From positions 29,058,020-29,122,019 of the forward strand of contig NC_035170.2 of assembly GCF_001659605.2 (NCBI RefSeq): 64,000 nt of DNA, given 5' to 3'. Origin of the DNA: Manihot esculenta. Lineage: Eukaryota; Streptophyta; Magnoliopsida; Malpighiales; Euphorbiaceae. Below, in pieces: positions 21,969 through 34,288 of the stretch; positions within the stretch are counted from its first letter, which is position 1, and every line of letters starts with the position of its first letter. The translations under genes were made by a program, and so were the position numbers. The notes under the pieces were generated by a model. It was given only the letters and a program-made list of their open reading frames with translations, was not told where the DNA came from and did not search any database.

Positions 21969-23579
21969 CTATAATTGTGTGCTGCAGTCAATATATGGAG
22001 AATACCAGAACCTCAAGCTCAAGCCCAACAAAGCTCCCAAGATCTTATATATCTCTTCGGATCTAGGATGTGTTTTGTCAGCAGAGTAGAACTGATAAAC
22101 TTTATTATCAATCTCAATCCAACTGCAACCTGGAGTCTTATAAGCATTATGTTGTTTTAACATTTTTCTTACCATGCGAGACTCATCCCACTTCCCTAAC
22201 TCGCCATATAAATTTGCTAACATTATACCATAGCCTGCATTTTTGGGGTCAATTTCTATAAGCTTTTTAACAGCAAATTCTGCCAAATCTATTTGACCAT
22301 GTACTTTACATCCATTAAACAGAGAACCCCAAACAACTTCATCAGGTTCAATCTTCATTCCCCTCACAACTTCCAAGGCCTCTTCAAACCTTCCAGCCCG
22401 GCCAAGGATATCTATCAAGCACCCATAATGTTCAATCTGAGGTTCAATCCCATAATCCTGAGTCATCATTAGGAAATAATAACGTCCTTTTTCAACCAGC
22501 CCTCCATGGGTACAAGCATTCAACAAACCAATAAAGGTAACCTCATCTGGTCTTACATCCTCTCCATGTTGTATCATCTCCTCGAATATTCCTATCGCAC
22601 TCTCGCCATGTCCATGAAGAGCAAAACAGTTTATCATGGAATTCCAAGTGGTCAAGCTTTTCTTCGACGTCATATCAAAAACCCTTTTGGCCTCTTTTAA
22701 ACTTCCACACTTCCCATACATATCCATCAGGGCGTTGGACATAAACGAATCAAAACCAAGGCTATATCTATACACGTAACCATGGATCGATTTTCCAAGC
22801 TGAAGCATGCCAGTATGGCCACAAGCAGGGAGAGCGCACACAACTGTAACCTGATTGGGCCTGTTATGACGGTGTTGCATCATCTTTCTAAATAGCGAAA
22901 TAGCCTCCGAAAACAACCCATTTTGGGTACATCCAGCAATAACAGCATTCCAAGACGGAACATCTCTCTCAGGCATTTGGTCAAAAAGAGAAATAGCATT
23001 TCCAACCTGGCCAACTCTAGTATATCCAGAAATCATAGCATTCCAAGACACAACATTCTTCTCAGACATTTCATCAAACAATTGCCTTGCAACTCCAATA
23101 TCAAATGAAGCCCTGGAATACGAATCAACAAGAGCAGTTTGAACAACTGGGTATTGGACAAAACCCCATTTAGCTATCTGGGCATGCACCAATTGCGTAG
23201 TCTGATAGGATTTCAAGACGGGGGGGAAGATAAACTGATTGGGTTTAGGGTGTCCTCTACGAACCATGTTGCGATAAAATTCAAAGGCAGAAAGGTAATC
23301 CAGCTTGGAGGCATAAGCAGTAACCATGGCAGTGTAGAGATAGATATTGGGAAAGCAGACATGATCGAAAACATAGCGAGCATAGCTAAGATTGGAGATT
23401 TTGAGAATGGAAAAGCGGAGGAGCTTGAAGACGTAGAATTGGGTTTGCGAGTGGCCGAGAACAGTGAGAAAAGATTGGAGTTGTTTGAGATGATTGAGAT
23501 GATTGCATTTGGAAAGGATTGCTAAGACCAACTGATTTAGATTCTTATTTGGTGGATTCAGAATATGGTTGGACTCCAT
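21969..23579 (-). CDS. Pentatricopeptide repeat protein, PLS subfamily, E class (copy 1)
   Basis: Single exon, 536 residues, with an array of P, L and S type 31-36 residue repeats. Examples are VVSWNAMISGYTRVGQVGNA, DVPSWNAVIAGCTQNGLFSE and VTFIGLLNACTHGG. A C-terminal E domain follows (CSWIEIDNKVYQFYSADKTH, then HPRSEEIY); there is no DYW deaminase domain. The N-terminus is short and Asn-rich, and organelle targeting is expected from the family but not obvious. From memory of family members it looks orthologous to Arabidopsis At1g33350. PLS-E proteins bind organellar RNA and usually serve C-to-U editing with a DYW partner. Compared with copy 2 (49157-50767) there are about 11 amino-acid differences against about five silent ones. 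At several of these copy 1 departs from the family consensus. Confidence 0.93.
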   Translation of the reverse strand: MESNHILNPPNKNLNQLVLAILSKCNHLNHLKQLQSFLTVLGHSQTQFYVFKLLRFSILKISNLSYARYVFDHVCFPNIYLYTAMVTAYASKLDYLSAFEFYRNMVRRGHPKPNQFIFPPVLKSYQTTQLVHAQIAKWGFVQYPVVQTALVDSYSRASFDIGVARQLFDEMSEKNVVSWNAMISGYTRVGQVGNAISLFDQMPERDVPSWNAVIAGCTQNGLFSEAISLFRKMMQHRHNRPNQVTVVCALPACGHTGMLQLGKSIHGYVYRYSLGFDSFMSNALMDMYGKCGSLKEAKRVFDMTSKKSLTTWNSMINCFALHGHGESAIGIFEEMIQHGEDVRPDEVTFIGLLNACTHGGLVEKGRYYFLMMTQDYGIEPQIEHYGCLIDILGRAGRFEEALEVVRGMKIEPDEVVWGSLFNGCKVHGQIDLAEFAVKKLIEIDPKNAGYGIMLANLYGELGKWDESRMVRKMLKQHNAYKTPGCSWIEIDNKVYQFYSADKTHPRSEEIYKILGALLGLSLRFWYSPYIDCSTQL

Positions 23580-24212
23580 TCTGCTTGTGCATTGTTTGAA
23601 ACTCCTTATTCGCGGGAGGAGATTCAGAGTATTGAAATGATCAATTTATTTTCTCAATTGTGTTAATTTAAAAAATTACTAAGTCTTAAATAAATTAATA
23701 ATATTAATAAATTATATTTATTCTTTTATTATGATTTTTTTTTGAAATGGGAATTGAGAAATTAAATATATAATTTTAATAATATATTTTATATATCATA
23801 TAATTTTAATAAAATTAAATATATAATTATAATATTATTTAATCATTAAATATTTCTTATTATTTTATTTAATTGATTATAATTTATTTTATTTAAATAA
23901 ATTATATATATAATATAGAATTATACTATTAAAATATAAATTATTAAAATAATTATATATATTGTATATTTACTTATAATTATTATTATTATTATCTATA
24001 TATATAATAATAATAATATGAATTATTAAATTTTTTAATATATTAAATATTTATAATGGTATAATTTAATTAAATTTATTTATTAATTAAAAACTATTTT
24101 ACGTATATAAACTACCTCAGTATTAATAAAATTATATTAATAAAATATAGATTATTAAAATAATTATATATAAATCAATATATGTATGTATATACATTTA
24201 TAATTGTAATTA

Positions 24213-24255
<43 letters not shown>

Positions 24256-25388
24256 TTATGTATTTTAGTCACTAATTAATTATTAAAAATTTATAAAAAT
24301 ATAATTTAACAAATTTAATTCATTAGTTATATTTTATTTTATTTGAATGTATTATATTATATATTATCTCTATATTAATAGAATATAAATTATTAAAATC
24401 ACATACGTATATGTATTTATTATTATTACTTTTTATATAAATTAATAAAATATAATTTGATAAAATTAAAAATAAATTAAAATAATTTTAACTATTTTAA
24501 AAAATATTATTTAATTAAATTATGTAATTTTAAATATTATGTAGTTTTAAATAGGACAGCATAATCTTACTATAAAAAATAAATAAATTAAATAAATTTA
24601 CAATATGAAAAAATATCATTAAATTGGAGTTTATTTTTTATAAAAATATTGTAATAAAAATTTTTAAAGTTATATTAGGAGTTTTCTTTTTTTTTTAATT
24701 TCTTTTAAAAGTTTGAAAATTATAATAATAAAATTATATTATGTTTGATTATTTAATATTTTAATATATTTTAGATGAAAATATTATATAATATTGTGGA
24801 TGTTTAATATTATTCTAAAATTTGAATATAAAATTTATTAATTTAATATAAATAATATTAATATAATATTAAAAGTATTTAATTATTTTATTTAAATTTA
24901 AATTTTATTATAAAAATTAAAGACCATATTTAAATTAAAATTAAAATAAAAATTAAATTAAAACTAAAAACACATTAAAATTCGATTTTAACTCTGATTC
25001 CAAAAAATTTTAAAAATCGACTTTTCAGTTCTGATTTTCCATCCGTAATTTTACTTTTCACCTTCAACTTCTCCTTGGATCACCGTTGCATCCTTTTCAA
25101 TTTTTCACCTCTATACCTCAAATTTTCCAATATTTTAAGCCTCTTTAGAACCAATACTTCTTCTACCACTAAATTAATACTAAAAATATGAAACCAAATT
25201 AACTTCTTTTTAAAAGTGCTTTTTTTTTTCTATAAAATTGCAAAAATAGAATTTCGTCAATAATAATTTTTAATACCATTTCAACCAACACATTAAGTGT
25301 GCAAACCAATCTCCTGCCACTTTTCTTTGATCTGATGATTTTTTTTTAACTGTCCTCATCAATAATTTTCAAGTACGTCATAAAAATT
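23580..25388. other. AT-rich spacer upstream of the PPR gene (unit 1)
   Basis: Very AT-rich, with an (AT)17 tract at 24217-24250 that is only about five repeats in unit 2 (about 51406). The unit 2 counterpart is cut at 51933 by a Copia element, at a place matching about 24772. No gene seen. Confidence 0.6.
24217..24250. repeat. (AT)17 microsatellite
   Basis: Uninterrupted AT dinucleotides. The tract is much shorter in unit 2. Confidence 0.95.
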
Positions 25389-25843
25389 TAGGAGGAGCAC
25401 TCGATCGATTCAATTTAAAATTAAATCAAATCGAATAAATTGAAAATTAAAATTTTAATATTTATAAAAATCAAATTGAATCGATTTGAGTTAGAAATCA
25501 AATTGAATCAAATCGATTTGATTCGATTTAATTTGATCGGTTTAAATTTTTAATAAATTTTTTATTTTTCACTTTAATTTTAGTATTTTAAAATTTAGTT
25601 AGAATATTTTAATTTTAATATAATCTAATCTCTTTATATTATTAAAAATAATATACTATTATTACTAATCGATTAAATTCAATTTTTTTATTTTTTTCTT
25701 ATTAAAATCGAATCTAATTGAGATAATTGAAATTTTTAAAATTAAAATTAAACCAAATCGAAATGAATAAAAAATTAAACTAAAATTTTAAATTAATTTG
25801 ATTCGATTAATTTTTTCGATTTAAATTGAATACCAGTCACCTA
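25389..25843. mobile_element. AT-rich foldback element (hAT-MITE-like)
   Basis: Starts TAGGAGGAGCACTCGATCG and ends, inverted, TAGGTGACTGGTATTCAATT. The internal arms AAATCGAATC/GATTCGATTT pair, as in the 19169 element. The two flanking octamers do not match. The unit 2 equivalent would lie beyond the Copia insertion. Confidence 0.6.
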
Positions 25844-26699
25844 ATACAAGATTGAAAGTCTCTCAAAAAATGAAATTTTATTATTTAAAAAAAATAGCAA
25901 TTATAATATTATCAAAACCAATACCTAAGAAATGATAACTTGTTCATTGTAATACCTATGAAAGATTTCCTTAAACACTGAGCTGCTTTCGATGCCTCGG
26001 CTCCAAATCTCGGATTTATATATATATATATTAATGCTCAACAAGTGGATTCTTTCTATAATAATTCATTACAAATTTCCTTCATAAGTATATGATCTAG
26101 GAGGAGTTACAATTGGGGTAAAATACATGTGATTGCAGAAGTGCAATAGGGTATGTATAATTAAATTTATTGATTTTGATATGTGACTTTGTGTTCTACT
26201 TTGTGCTCCATAATGCCTTTGCAACTCTTTTGATATGGAAATTTTGCTTTGAAGTTGAAAAAGCTTCCACAAATTTCTTCACATATAAATAAATAGTAAT
26301 TTCCAGCAGCGTGCAAGTCAAATTCTTCACAGGCCGAGGGATAGTGTGGAGCGATGAGGAGCTTTCAATATCCATTTTGGAGATGCATGTGATAGGGATA
26401 TTTGCTGTAATTTTTATAGCAATAATATCGAGGTAGAAATTAGATTTGGTGGCATTGAGAATTGGCAAAATCTATGGGTAGAGAAAAAGAGAGTATATTG
26501 AAAGATGCACGTATTATGTTTGATAAAATATTTAAGAGAAAAATAGAGCTATTGTGTTAGAATGTTAGATTTTTTAAATTAAATGTGGATGATATAGTTA
26601 TTTTTTATTTTATTAAGGATAATTTTAATAAAAAATTTTCTATTTAAATGATAATAAAATATAAAAATAAAATAATTTTTTAAATTTATTTTTTTAATA
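25844..26699. other. Spacer upstream of TNL1
   Basis: Moderately AT-rich. A minus-strand open stretch at 26069-26468 has protein-like composition in places (IPRPVKNLTCTLLEITIYL) but matches no family I recognise and has no supporting signals. Otherwise nothing is seen. Confidence 0.35.
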
Positions 26700-27385
26700 A
26701 TATCTAAAATATTACTTTTATTTTTATTTTTTATTTTTTACCTCCAAACTCATTGTCAAACGCGTCTTTTTGTCTCAGAATAGTCAACGAAATACTAATC
26801 TAACGCGTTCTGCTCTCTTTAACTTCTTCAAGCTCAGTTGGAGTTACACAAGCATTCTTTCATCACTTATCTATGGAGGCTACTTCTTCAACCCCTCATT
26901 GCAAATATGATGTTTTTATTAGCTTTAGAGGCAAAGATATTCGTGGGGGTTTTCTCTCCCATCTCTTTGATGCTTTGCAGCGAAAACAAATCAATCCTTT
27001 CATGGATGAAAACCTTCGTAAAGGAGAAGAGATCTCACCTGCTCTCTTGGAAACAATTCAAGATTCTTATGTCTCAATTGTTGTTTTCTCTCAAAATTAT
27101 GCAGATTCTCCATGGTGCTTGGATGAGCTTGTGAAGATACTTGAATGCAAGGAAATTTTAGGACAATTAGTCCTACCAATTTTTTACCATGTAGATCCAA
27201 CTGATGTTCAAGATCTCATTGGGAATTTCGGCGAGGCATTTGCGGTTGCTAAGCATGGAGAAGAAGTCAAAGGTTGTTTAGACAAGGTGGATAAGTGGCG
27301 TCGTGCTCTGATGGAAATAAGCAATTTATCAGGATGGGATTCACGGAATATCAAGTAATTCTGTTGATTTTTTTACTATTCTTGT
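26700..27385 (+). repeat. TNL1 promoter-exon 1 block shared with TNL2
   Basis: 26700-27385 matches 34122-34802 at about 98-99% by eye, covering roughly 170 bases of promoter, exon 1 and the first 30 bases of intron 1. Upstream of this block the two loci are unrelated. This local gene duplication is therefore separate from the 23.7-kb duplication. Confidence 0.8.
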
Positions 27386-30300
27386 TTTTGTTTGCATGTA
27401 TATGTAATCGCGTATTATCAATTTACTTAGAAGCGAGTCTAAGCCTCTAAGGGTGGTTTGCTTTGACTTACTAGCATTTGTTCTTCATATATATTAGGTC
27501 TGAATCCAAACTAGTTGAGGAAATTGCCAATGATGTTTGGAAGAAATTAAGTCTCATCTCCTCAAGTGATTCCTACAATGACAACTTAGTTGGGATGGAA
27601 TCACGTCTGAAGAAAGTGGAATCCTTGTTATGTATTGAATCAATAAATGATAGAAGAGTAATAGGAATTTGGGGGATGGGAGGTATTGGCAAGACAACTA
27701 TTGCTGGTGAAGTATTTAATCGAATTATGGATAAATTTGATGGGCACTGTTTTGTTGTTAATGTCAGAGAGGAGATGAGAAAACAAACACCTGTTGTTTT
27801 ATTAGATAAAATCATTAACCAATTGTTAGGAGAAAAGAATTTACATGTAAGCACACCTCGGCTACCCCCTTTCATTAGGAGAAGACTTCAGAGTAAAAAG
27901 GTTGTCATTGTTTTTGATGATGTGGATGATCCAAACCATCTAAAGCTTTTAGCAGGAGAGTGTGCTTTGTACCACAATGGTAGTAGAATCATTGTAACAA
28001 GCAGAGATAGACAAGTACTTAAAAATGTTTGTTCTGAGGGATACATATACGAGGTTGAAAAATTAACTGATGATGAAGCTCTTTGTCTCTTTAGCTTGTA
28101 TACCTTCAAACAAAATCATCCCAAGAAAGGATATGTGGAAATATCAAAGAAGTTGATAACATATGCTCAAGGTATTCCATTGGCTCTTGTAATTTTAGGC
28201 TCTAATTTGTATGATAAGGTGATTGAAGAATGGGAAGGTGAGTTGGAAAAATTGAAAGAAATTCCTGATATGAATATTCAGGCAGTTTTGAGAATAAGTT
28301 ATGATGGACTAGAACGTCATGAAAAGAGCATATTTCTTGATATTGCATGTTTCCTTAAGGGCGAGCCTAAAGATCGTGTTGAAAGAATATTTGAAGGTTG
28401 TGGTTTCTTTCCAAGAAGAGCGATAAGCCGTTTAATTGATAAATCTCTCATAACTGTTTCAAATGGTAAGCTAGGCATGCATGACTTGCTACAACAAATG
28501 GGCAAGGATGTTGTTTGTGAGGAGTCCAAACAACTTGGTACACGCAGCAGGTTGTGGAAATATAAGGATATTTGTCATGTATTGACAAGAGACAAGGTAT
28601 GGACCAGAAGAATTAATGTGCATATTCTTAATTATATATACATATTATTTATATGCAGTTTTAAGAATTAAGTGCAGTGCCTATAATGTTTGTTGTTATT
28701 TTCTTAGGGAACTGAAAATATTGAAGGCATATTACTTGATATGTCTGGAAATGGATATTTGGAGCTAAGTCCCACAGCTTTCATGAACATGTGCAATCTT
28801 AGATTCCTCAAATTCTTCAATGTTTCTACATCCAGACCAGGACGAGTGCTTCTACCTAGTGGCCTTGAATTTCTACCAAAGGAGCTAAGGTATCATCATT
28901 GGGAAGGGTACCCTTTGAAATCCTTGCCAATAAATTTTTGCCCGAGAAATCTTGTAGAGCTTCACATGCCACGGAGCAACCTCATCCAACTCTGGAATCA
29001 AGAGAAGGTTAGAGTTATCATGCTGCTTTATAAAATTTAGCTACATTGTGCAAAGATTAGCTTCTGCTAATTTTATTGACGTTTTGATTACAGGCTCTTG
29101 AAAGTTTGAAATTTTTAGACCTCAGCTACTCTTTTGATTTAACTAAAGTTCCAGACTTGTCAAGTGCCCCGAATCTTGAGGTTTTATGTTTGAGAGGATG
29201 TAGCAACTTGATTGAGATTCCTAGCAGCGTTGGCGAGTCTAAATGTCTAAAAGAAATTGATCTCGAATACTGCTCAAAACTGCATAGTATTCCACAAAGC
29301 ATCTGCAATTTGAAATCTCTTACACACCTTTATATCTCAGGCTGTTTGAATGTCAAAGCATTGCCAGAGAACATGGGGGATCTAGAATTGCTGAAGAAAC
29401 TTTATATATCTGGAAGTGGAATAAAAACATTACCATCCTCCATCAATCAATTGAGAAGATTGGAAGAGTTAAGATGTGCGAGATGTGAAGGTTTGACATT
29501 GCCTCCTTTGACAGGACTGTCCTGTGTGAGGGAAATTGATTTAAGTGACTGTGGTATATTAGAAATTCCCCTGAGTCTTTGGTTTTTAGTGTCATTGGAA
29601 GAGTTAGATTTAGGTGGAAACAATTTCAAGGCGACACCTGGAAGCATTAAACATCTAATTGAGTTGAATTGGCTTGGATTAAAAGGTTGCAAGAGACTTA
29701 AATGTTTACCAGAGCTTCCGTCATGCTTAGAAGAGTTAGATGCGTCAGATTGCACATCTTTGGAATCTGCATCAACTCCATTCCTTTTCTTAGAACATCA
29801 TGATGAAGAAGAAGAAAAACGACTTGAGTTTCGTAATTGCATCAATTTGGATAAGAACGTAAATGATAATGTAATGGAGGATGTATTGAAGTCGCATCTG
29901 TTAAAACACAAGGTATGCCTTACTTTCTCTGGTCTTACAAGAATCAACCCTCTTGAGTGTACAATTTTTGTTTATTATTATTAGTTTTCATGAAATAATT
30001 TGTAATTTCCATGGTACAGATTGTTAAGTTATACATAGCGGGGGTTGAAGTGCCTGAAACGATGAGATATAAGAACAAAAGTGGATCTTCTCTTTCATTC
30101 AGACTAGATCAGGCAAATTTGACTGGTTTTTCTTTATGTGCTGTTTTTTATCCAAAAAATTATTCTCATGATCGTATTATAGACATTAGTTGCATAGCTA
30201 ACTTCGTCGGAAAATCTGGACATAGCAGTGAAAATTTCATTTTCGAGGCCCTGAATTTTGTACTTGATCCCTTATATTCAGAACATGTGTTCCTTTGGAA

Positions 30301-30601
30301 TAAACTGTTGGACATGGAAGAGAGTTTCCTTGAAGCTTCCTTTCAATTCTGCATTTCCAGGCACTCATCCAAGCCAAAATATCATGTGGATCGTGATTAC
30401 GATTCTATAATAATGTGTGGAGTGCATCCTATATTTCGAGAGGATCGTCTTTCCAGAGATAAAAAGAGAAGCAGAATTGAAGAAGATAAGGAAGATGAAC
30501 CTTCTCTTCAAAGATTGAAAAACAAGACCGAGAACCTTCGCATTCGCTGGATAAATCATCAGGAACAGGAAGAGGAACTTTGTCTAGATGCGGACTATTG
30601 A
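26873..30601 (+). CDS. TIR-NBS-LRR (TNL) immune receptor, complete
   Basis: Five exons: 26873-27354, 27498-28596, 28708-29007, 29094-29912, 30020-30601. All have GT-AG borders and stay in frame, giving 1093 residues. The TIR domain (about 11-155) has DVFISFRGKD and the NADase catalytic Glu85 in SPWCLDELVK. NB-ARC follows with P-loop GMGGIGKTT (220-228), kinase-2 VVIVFDDVDD, RNBS-B GSRIIVTSRDR, GLPL-type GIPLALVILG and MHD motif GMHDLLQQMG. Exons 3-4 hold leucine-rich repeats. Exon 5 matches a post-LRR C-JID domain (GVEVPETMRYKNKSGSS) and ends with a basic cluster, RDKKRSR, that could be a nuclear signal. TNLs sense pathogen effectors, oligomerise and make TIR-derived nucleotide signals for EDS1-dependent defence. 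Intron positions follow the standard TNL plan. A GTCAA (W-box core, reversed) lies about 90 bases upstream. Confidence 0.95.
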
Positions 30602-31664
30602 TCAAAGTGGGATCTACATGAAATTCATTATGATCAATTACTACTATGAAATTATTATCTATACAGCGGTTGCATTGTAAAAATTCTCAAACGTATGGCA
30701 ATAGACAAAGCAATACAAGCTATTAATTGTAAACCAAGACAGTGTTGCTTTGCTTTTTGCATGAAAAACTCCTACTCATCTACCTTCAAGGGATGAGATA
30801 TGATCGACACTGATTTCTTTTCTGTTAATTAGTAAATATAAATAGTAATTTTATTGATAGGAGATCAAAATAGTATTTGAATTTCTTAAATTATAAGGAA
30901 GATTCAACCTTTAAAACTATATAAATAAGATCATTTATTCACGTATAAATAATTTCTTATAGTTGTAAGTTTTTTTTTTAATTTTTTTTATGATAATTTC
31001 TTATTTCTTATTTTTTAAAAAAATCTTTTTAATAAAACATAAAATATGATTACATTGATTTAATAGGATGATAAGTAAAGTTTTTTTTTTTTTTTAAATA
31101 TAATTGGCTATTAGAGTTAATATATTATAATAGTATAATGTTATATATGTAAATACACATTTATTACATTAATTATTTATAAGAGTATTTGAAGGGACCT
31201 GACATGTTGTAGCAACTAAATTGGTTAATTAGTAGAATTTTAAAATTTTAAAAAAATTAATATATTTTTTAAAAGTAAAAAATTACTTATACCATACGAT
31301 CTAATTAGTATTTTTGTCTATTTTTTAATAATGTTTTCTAATTTTCCATTAACAAATTTAGTTTAATTGAATTAATTGTATGCTATACTGTTAATTACTT
31401 TTCTTAAACATCGCCCTAGTGTCACATCAACCCTTATCCATTATTTAGGTTTTGATTGTTTTATTAAAATTATTTTTTAAATTTTTTAATATTTAAAATA
31501 TTTTTAAAAAATTAATTAATAAAAAAAATATTTTTTATAAAAACATTAAATTATTTCAGGAAAAAAGACTTTTTTTTTTAATTCTATCTTTAAGAATTTT
31601 TTTAATATATATATATATATATATATAAATTTAATAAAATATTTTATTTTTAAAATAAAATTAA
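30602..31664. other. TNL1 3' flank, AT-rich
   Basis: About 200 bases of mixed composition (probable 3' UTR) followed by AT-rich spacer with poly-T tracts and an (AT) run near 31605. No gene seen. Confidence 0.55.
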
Positions 31665-31839
31665 AAACTTAAAGGGAGATTTACAATTTAATCCCTGGAT
31701 ATTGCCATTATTAACAAGTCAGTCCCTGTATTTTTAGAAACCTATTAAAACGTCCTTATATTTTCTTTCCGTCAACGAAATAGTCCTTCCGTCTATTTTT
31801 GCTATTAAAAATATAGTAAAATACCAAATTACTCCCCCT

Positions 31840-32118
31840 TTTTTTCCTCCTCCTCTTCCTCCTTCCTTTTCTTCTTCATCAATTCCTCCTTCTGCTTCTT
31901 CTTCTTCTTCTGCTTCTGCTTCTTTTTCTGCTTCTGCTTCTTCTTCTTCTGCTTCTACTTATTTTGCTTCTTCTTCTTCTTCTCCTTCTCCTCTTTCTTC
32001 TTCTTCTCCTTCTTCTTCTCCTTTTTCTTCTTCTTCTCCTTCATCATCATCATCTTCTTCTTCTCCTTCTTCTTTTTCTTCTTCTCCTTCATCATCATCG
32101 TCTTCTTTTTCTTTTTGG
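31840..32118. repeat. (CTT)n-rich tract
   Basis: TTC/CTT/CTG triplets interrupted by TCATCATCATC. Lies inside the Mutator-like element; frames here encode only Leu/Ser/Phe runs. Confidence 0.85.
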
Positions 32119-33020
32119 AGGAGGAGGAGGAAGAGAGACTATTTTGTTGACGGAAAGAAACGATAAGGACTTTTTAATATATATGAGAAAAGATAATGAT
32201 TATTTTGTTGACGGAAAGAAATGATAAGGACATTTTAATAGATATGAGAAAATATAGGGACTATTTCGTCGATAAAAAGAAACGATAAGAACGTTTTAAT
32301 AGATATGAGAAAAGATAAAGATGCTTTAATAGATTTTTGAAAATATAGGGAGGGACGATTTCGTTGACCAAAAAAATAATGAGGAGGGACTATTTCGTTG
32401 ACGGAAAGAAACGATAAGGACATTTTAATAGATATGAAAAAAAATAGGGATTATTTCATTTACAGAAAGAAATGATAAGGACGTTATAATAAATATGAAA
32501 AAAGATAAAAATATTTTAATAGATTTTTGAAAATGCATGAACTGACTTCTTACTTCTTCTCCTTCATCATCATCGTCTTCTTTTTCTTTTTGGAGGAGGA
32601 GGAGGAAGAGAGACTATTTTGTTGACGGAAAGAAACGATAAGGACTTTTTAATATATATGAGAAAAGATAATGATTATTTTGTTGACGGAAAGAAACGAT
32701 AAGAACATTTTAATAGATATGAGAAAATATAGGGACTATTTCGTCGATAAAAAGAAACGATAAGAACGTTTTAATAGATATGAGAAAAGATAAAGATGCT
32801 TTAATAGATTTTTGAAAATATAGGGAGGGACGATTTCGTTGACGAAAAAAAATAATGAGGAGGGACTATTTCGTTGACGGAAAGAAACGATAAGGACATT
32901 TTAATAGATATGAAAAAAATAGGGATTATTTCATTTACAGAAAGAAACGATAAGGACGTTATAATAAATATGAAAAAAGATAAAAATATTTTAATAGATT
33001 TTTGAAAATGCATGAACTGA
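32116..33020. repeat. Two ~470-bp tandem copies, each built of ~60-bp subunits
   Basis: GGAGGAGGAGGAAGAGAGAC begins each copy, at about 32117 and 32591, and the following ~430 bases agree closely. Within each copy, subunits with GACGGAAAGAAACGATAAGG and ATTTTAATAGATATGA recur about seven times. Confidence 0.8.
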
Positions 33021-33259
33021 CTTATTAATAATAGCAATAGCCAAGAACTAAATAAAAGATTTTATTTGAGGGTAAAATTGGATTTAAAAAATTTTCTCTC
33101 TCTTCCTTTATCTAATTTTAACGGAAAAAGAACGAAATGACTATTTTATTGACGGGAAAAAAATATAAGGACGTTTTAATAAATTTTAAAAAATACAGGA
33201 ACTGACTTATTAATAATGTCAATATTCAGGAACTAAATTGTAAATCTTTTAAAATTAAA

Positions 33260-34121
33260 AATGAGTTATTTTATTAAACTATTTTAAATATAATTTATTT
33301 TCACATATAAATAAATCTTAGACTTAAATTAAATTCTAGTTAGCATGAACTTTTAAATTAAGTATGTGAGCATAATTTATAATAAATTTACTATGAAAAA
33401 AAAAGATATAATTATTAAAACGGAACGAATTTATGATTGTTTTTCCTTTAAAATATTATGACTTGCATTGGAGGGATTGAATAGTGAAAAAATTTATTTT
33501 TTTAAAATGATATCATTATGTTTGGAATATTAAAAATTTGAATAAATACTGTAATTAAATTGTGTCTTTTGAATTTATTTTTTTAAATTAATTTTTTATG
33601 ATTTATATTATTTATAATCTCTTTTATAATTTTACTACTTCAATAATTTTGAAAATACAATTTTTTTGCCGTTAAAAAAAATTGATCCAACATTTAAAAT
33701 CTGTAAATTAATATATTCATATGCTTACGAAAAAGATTTTTTTTAAAATTAATTCCAATTTAATAAAATGCCTTTACCATAGCTTTAGTGATCTGTCCAA
33801 TCAATCATTACCACAGAAAATAATTTAAATACGAAAAATATTTTTAATAATTTTTAAAAATTAATTTATTATGTGTTCTGTAATTATCATTTAAAAGAAT
33901 ATACGGTAAATTTACGCTGTTATTGATAATAAAAATAAAATTATAATAATTAATTTATATATTATTATAATTTAAAATAATAAAAAAATAAAAATTATAA
34001 AATGAAAAAAAAAAAAATTGTTTATAGCTTGTATATCTTTATAATAATCTTACTTTTTTTTTGAAGTTACAATAATATTACGAGAAAATCGGCTATAAAA
34101 TTTAAAATTCCATACGTGTCA
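33260..34121. other. AT-rich spacer upstream of the TNL2 exon
   Basis: AT-rich, non-coding. No repeat or gene recognised. Confidence 0.6.
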
Positions 34122-34288
34122 TATCTAAATATTACTTTTAATTTTTTTTTTTTTTAACTCCAAACTCATTGTCAGACGCGTCTTTTTGTCTCATAATAGT
34201 CAACGAAATACTAATCTAACGCGTTCTGCTCTCTTTAACTTCTTCAAGCTCAGTTGGAGTTACACAAGCATTCTTTCATCACTTATCT

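Larger units (their letters stand above)
31674..33250. mobile_element. Mutator-like non-autonomous element with amplified terminal sequence
   Basis: About 120-base inverted ends pair: left GAGATTTACAATTTAATCCC, and right, inverted, AAGATTTACAATTTAGTTCC, each continuing into CAGTCCCTGTATTTTT and CGTCAACGAAATAGTCC. The flanking 9-mers AAACTTAAA (31665-31673) and AAAATTAAA (33251-33259) match at eight of nine positions. The interior has a CTT tract (about 31840-32118) and then repeated blocks containing TTTCGTTGACGGAAAGAAAC, which is the inner part of the right terminus. No transposase. It resembles the MITE at 10222 in layout and in AGTCCTTCCGTCTA. Confidence 0.75.

Noticed and set aside
23139..23525. 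128-codon antisense frame over the PPR gene (also at 50327-50713)
   Set aside because: Opposite-strand shadow of the PPR N-terminus, no independent signals.
26838..27134. 98-codon plus-strand frame overlapping TNL exon 1 (also at 34254-34550)
   Set aside because: Out-of-frame reading of the TIR exon; it would need an upstream start and lacks family features.
31964..32224. Leu/His-rich open frame
   Set aside because: Product of the CTT/TCATCA tract in the Mutator-like element; no gene features.
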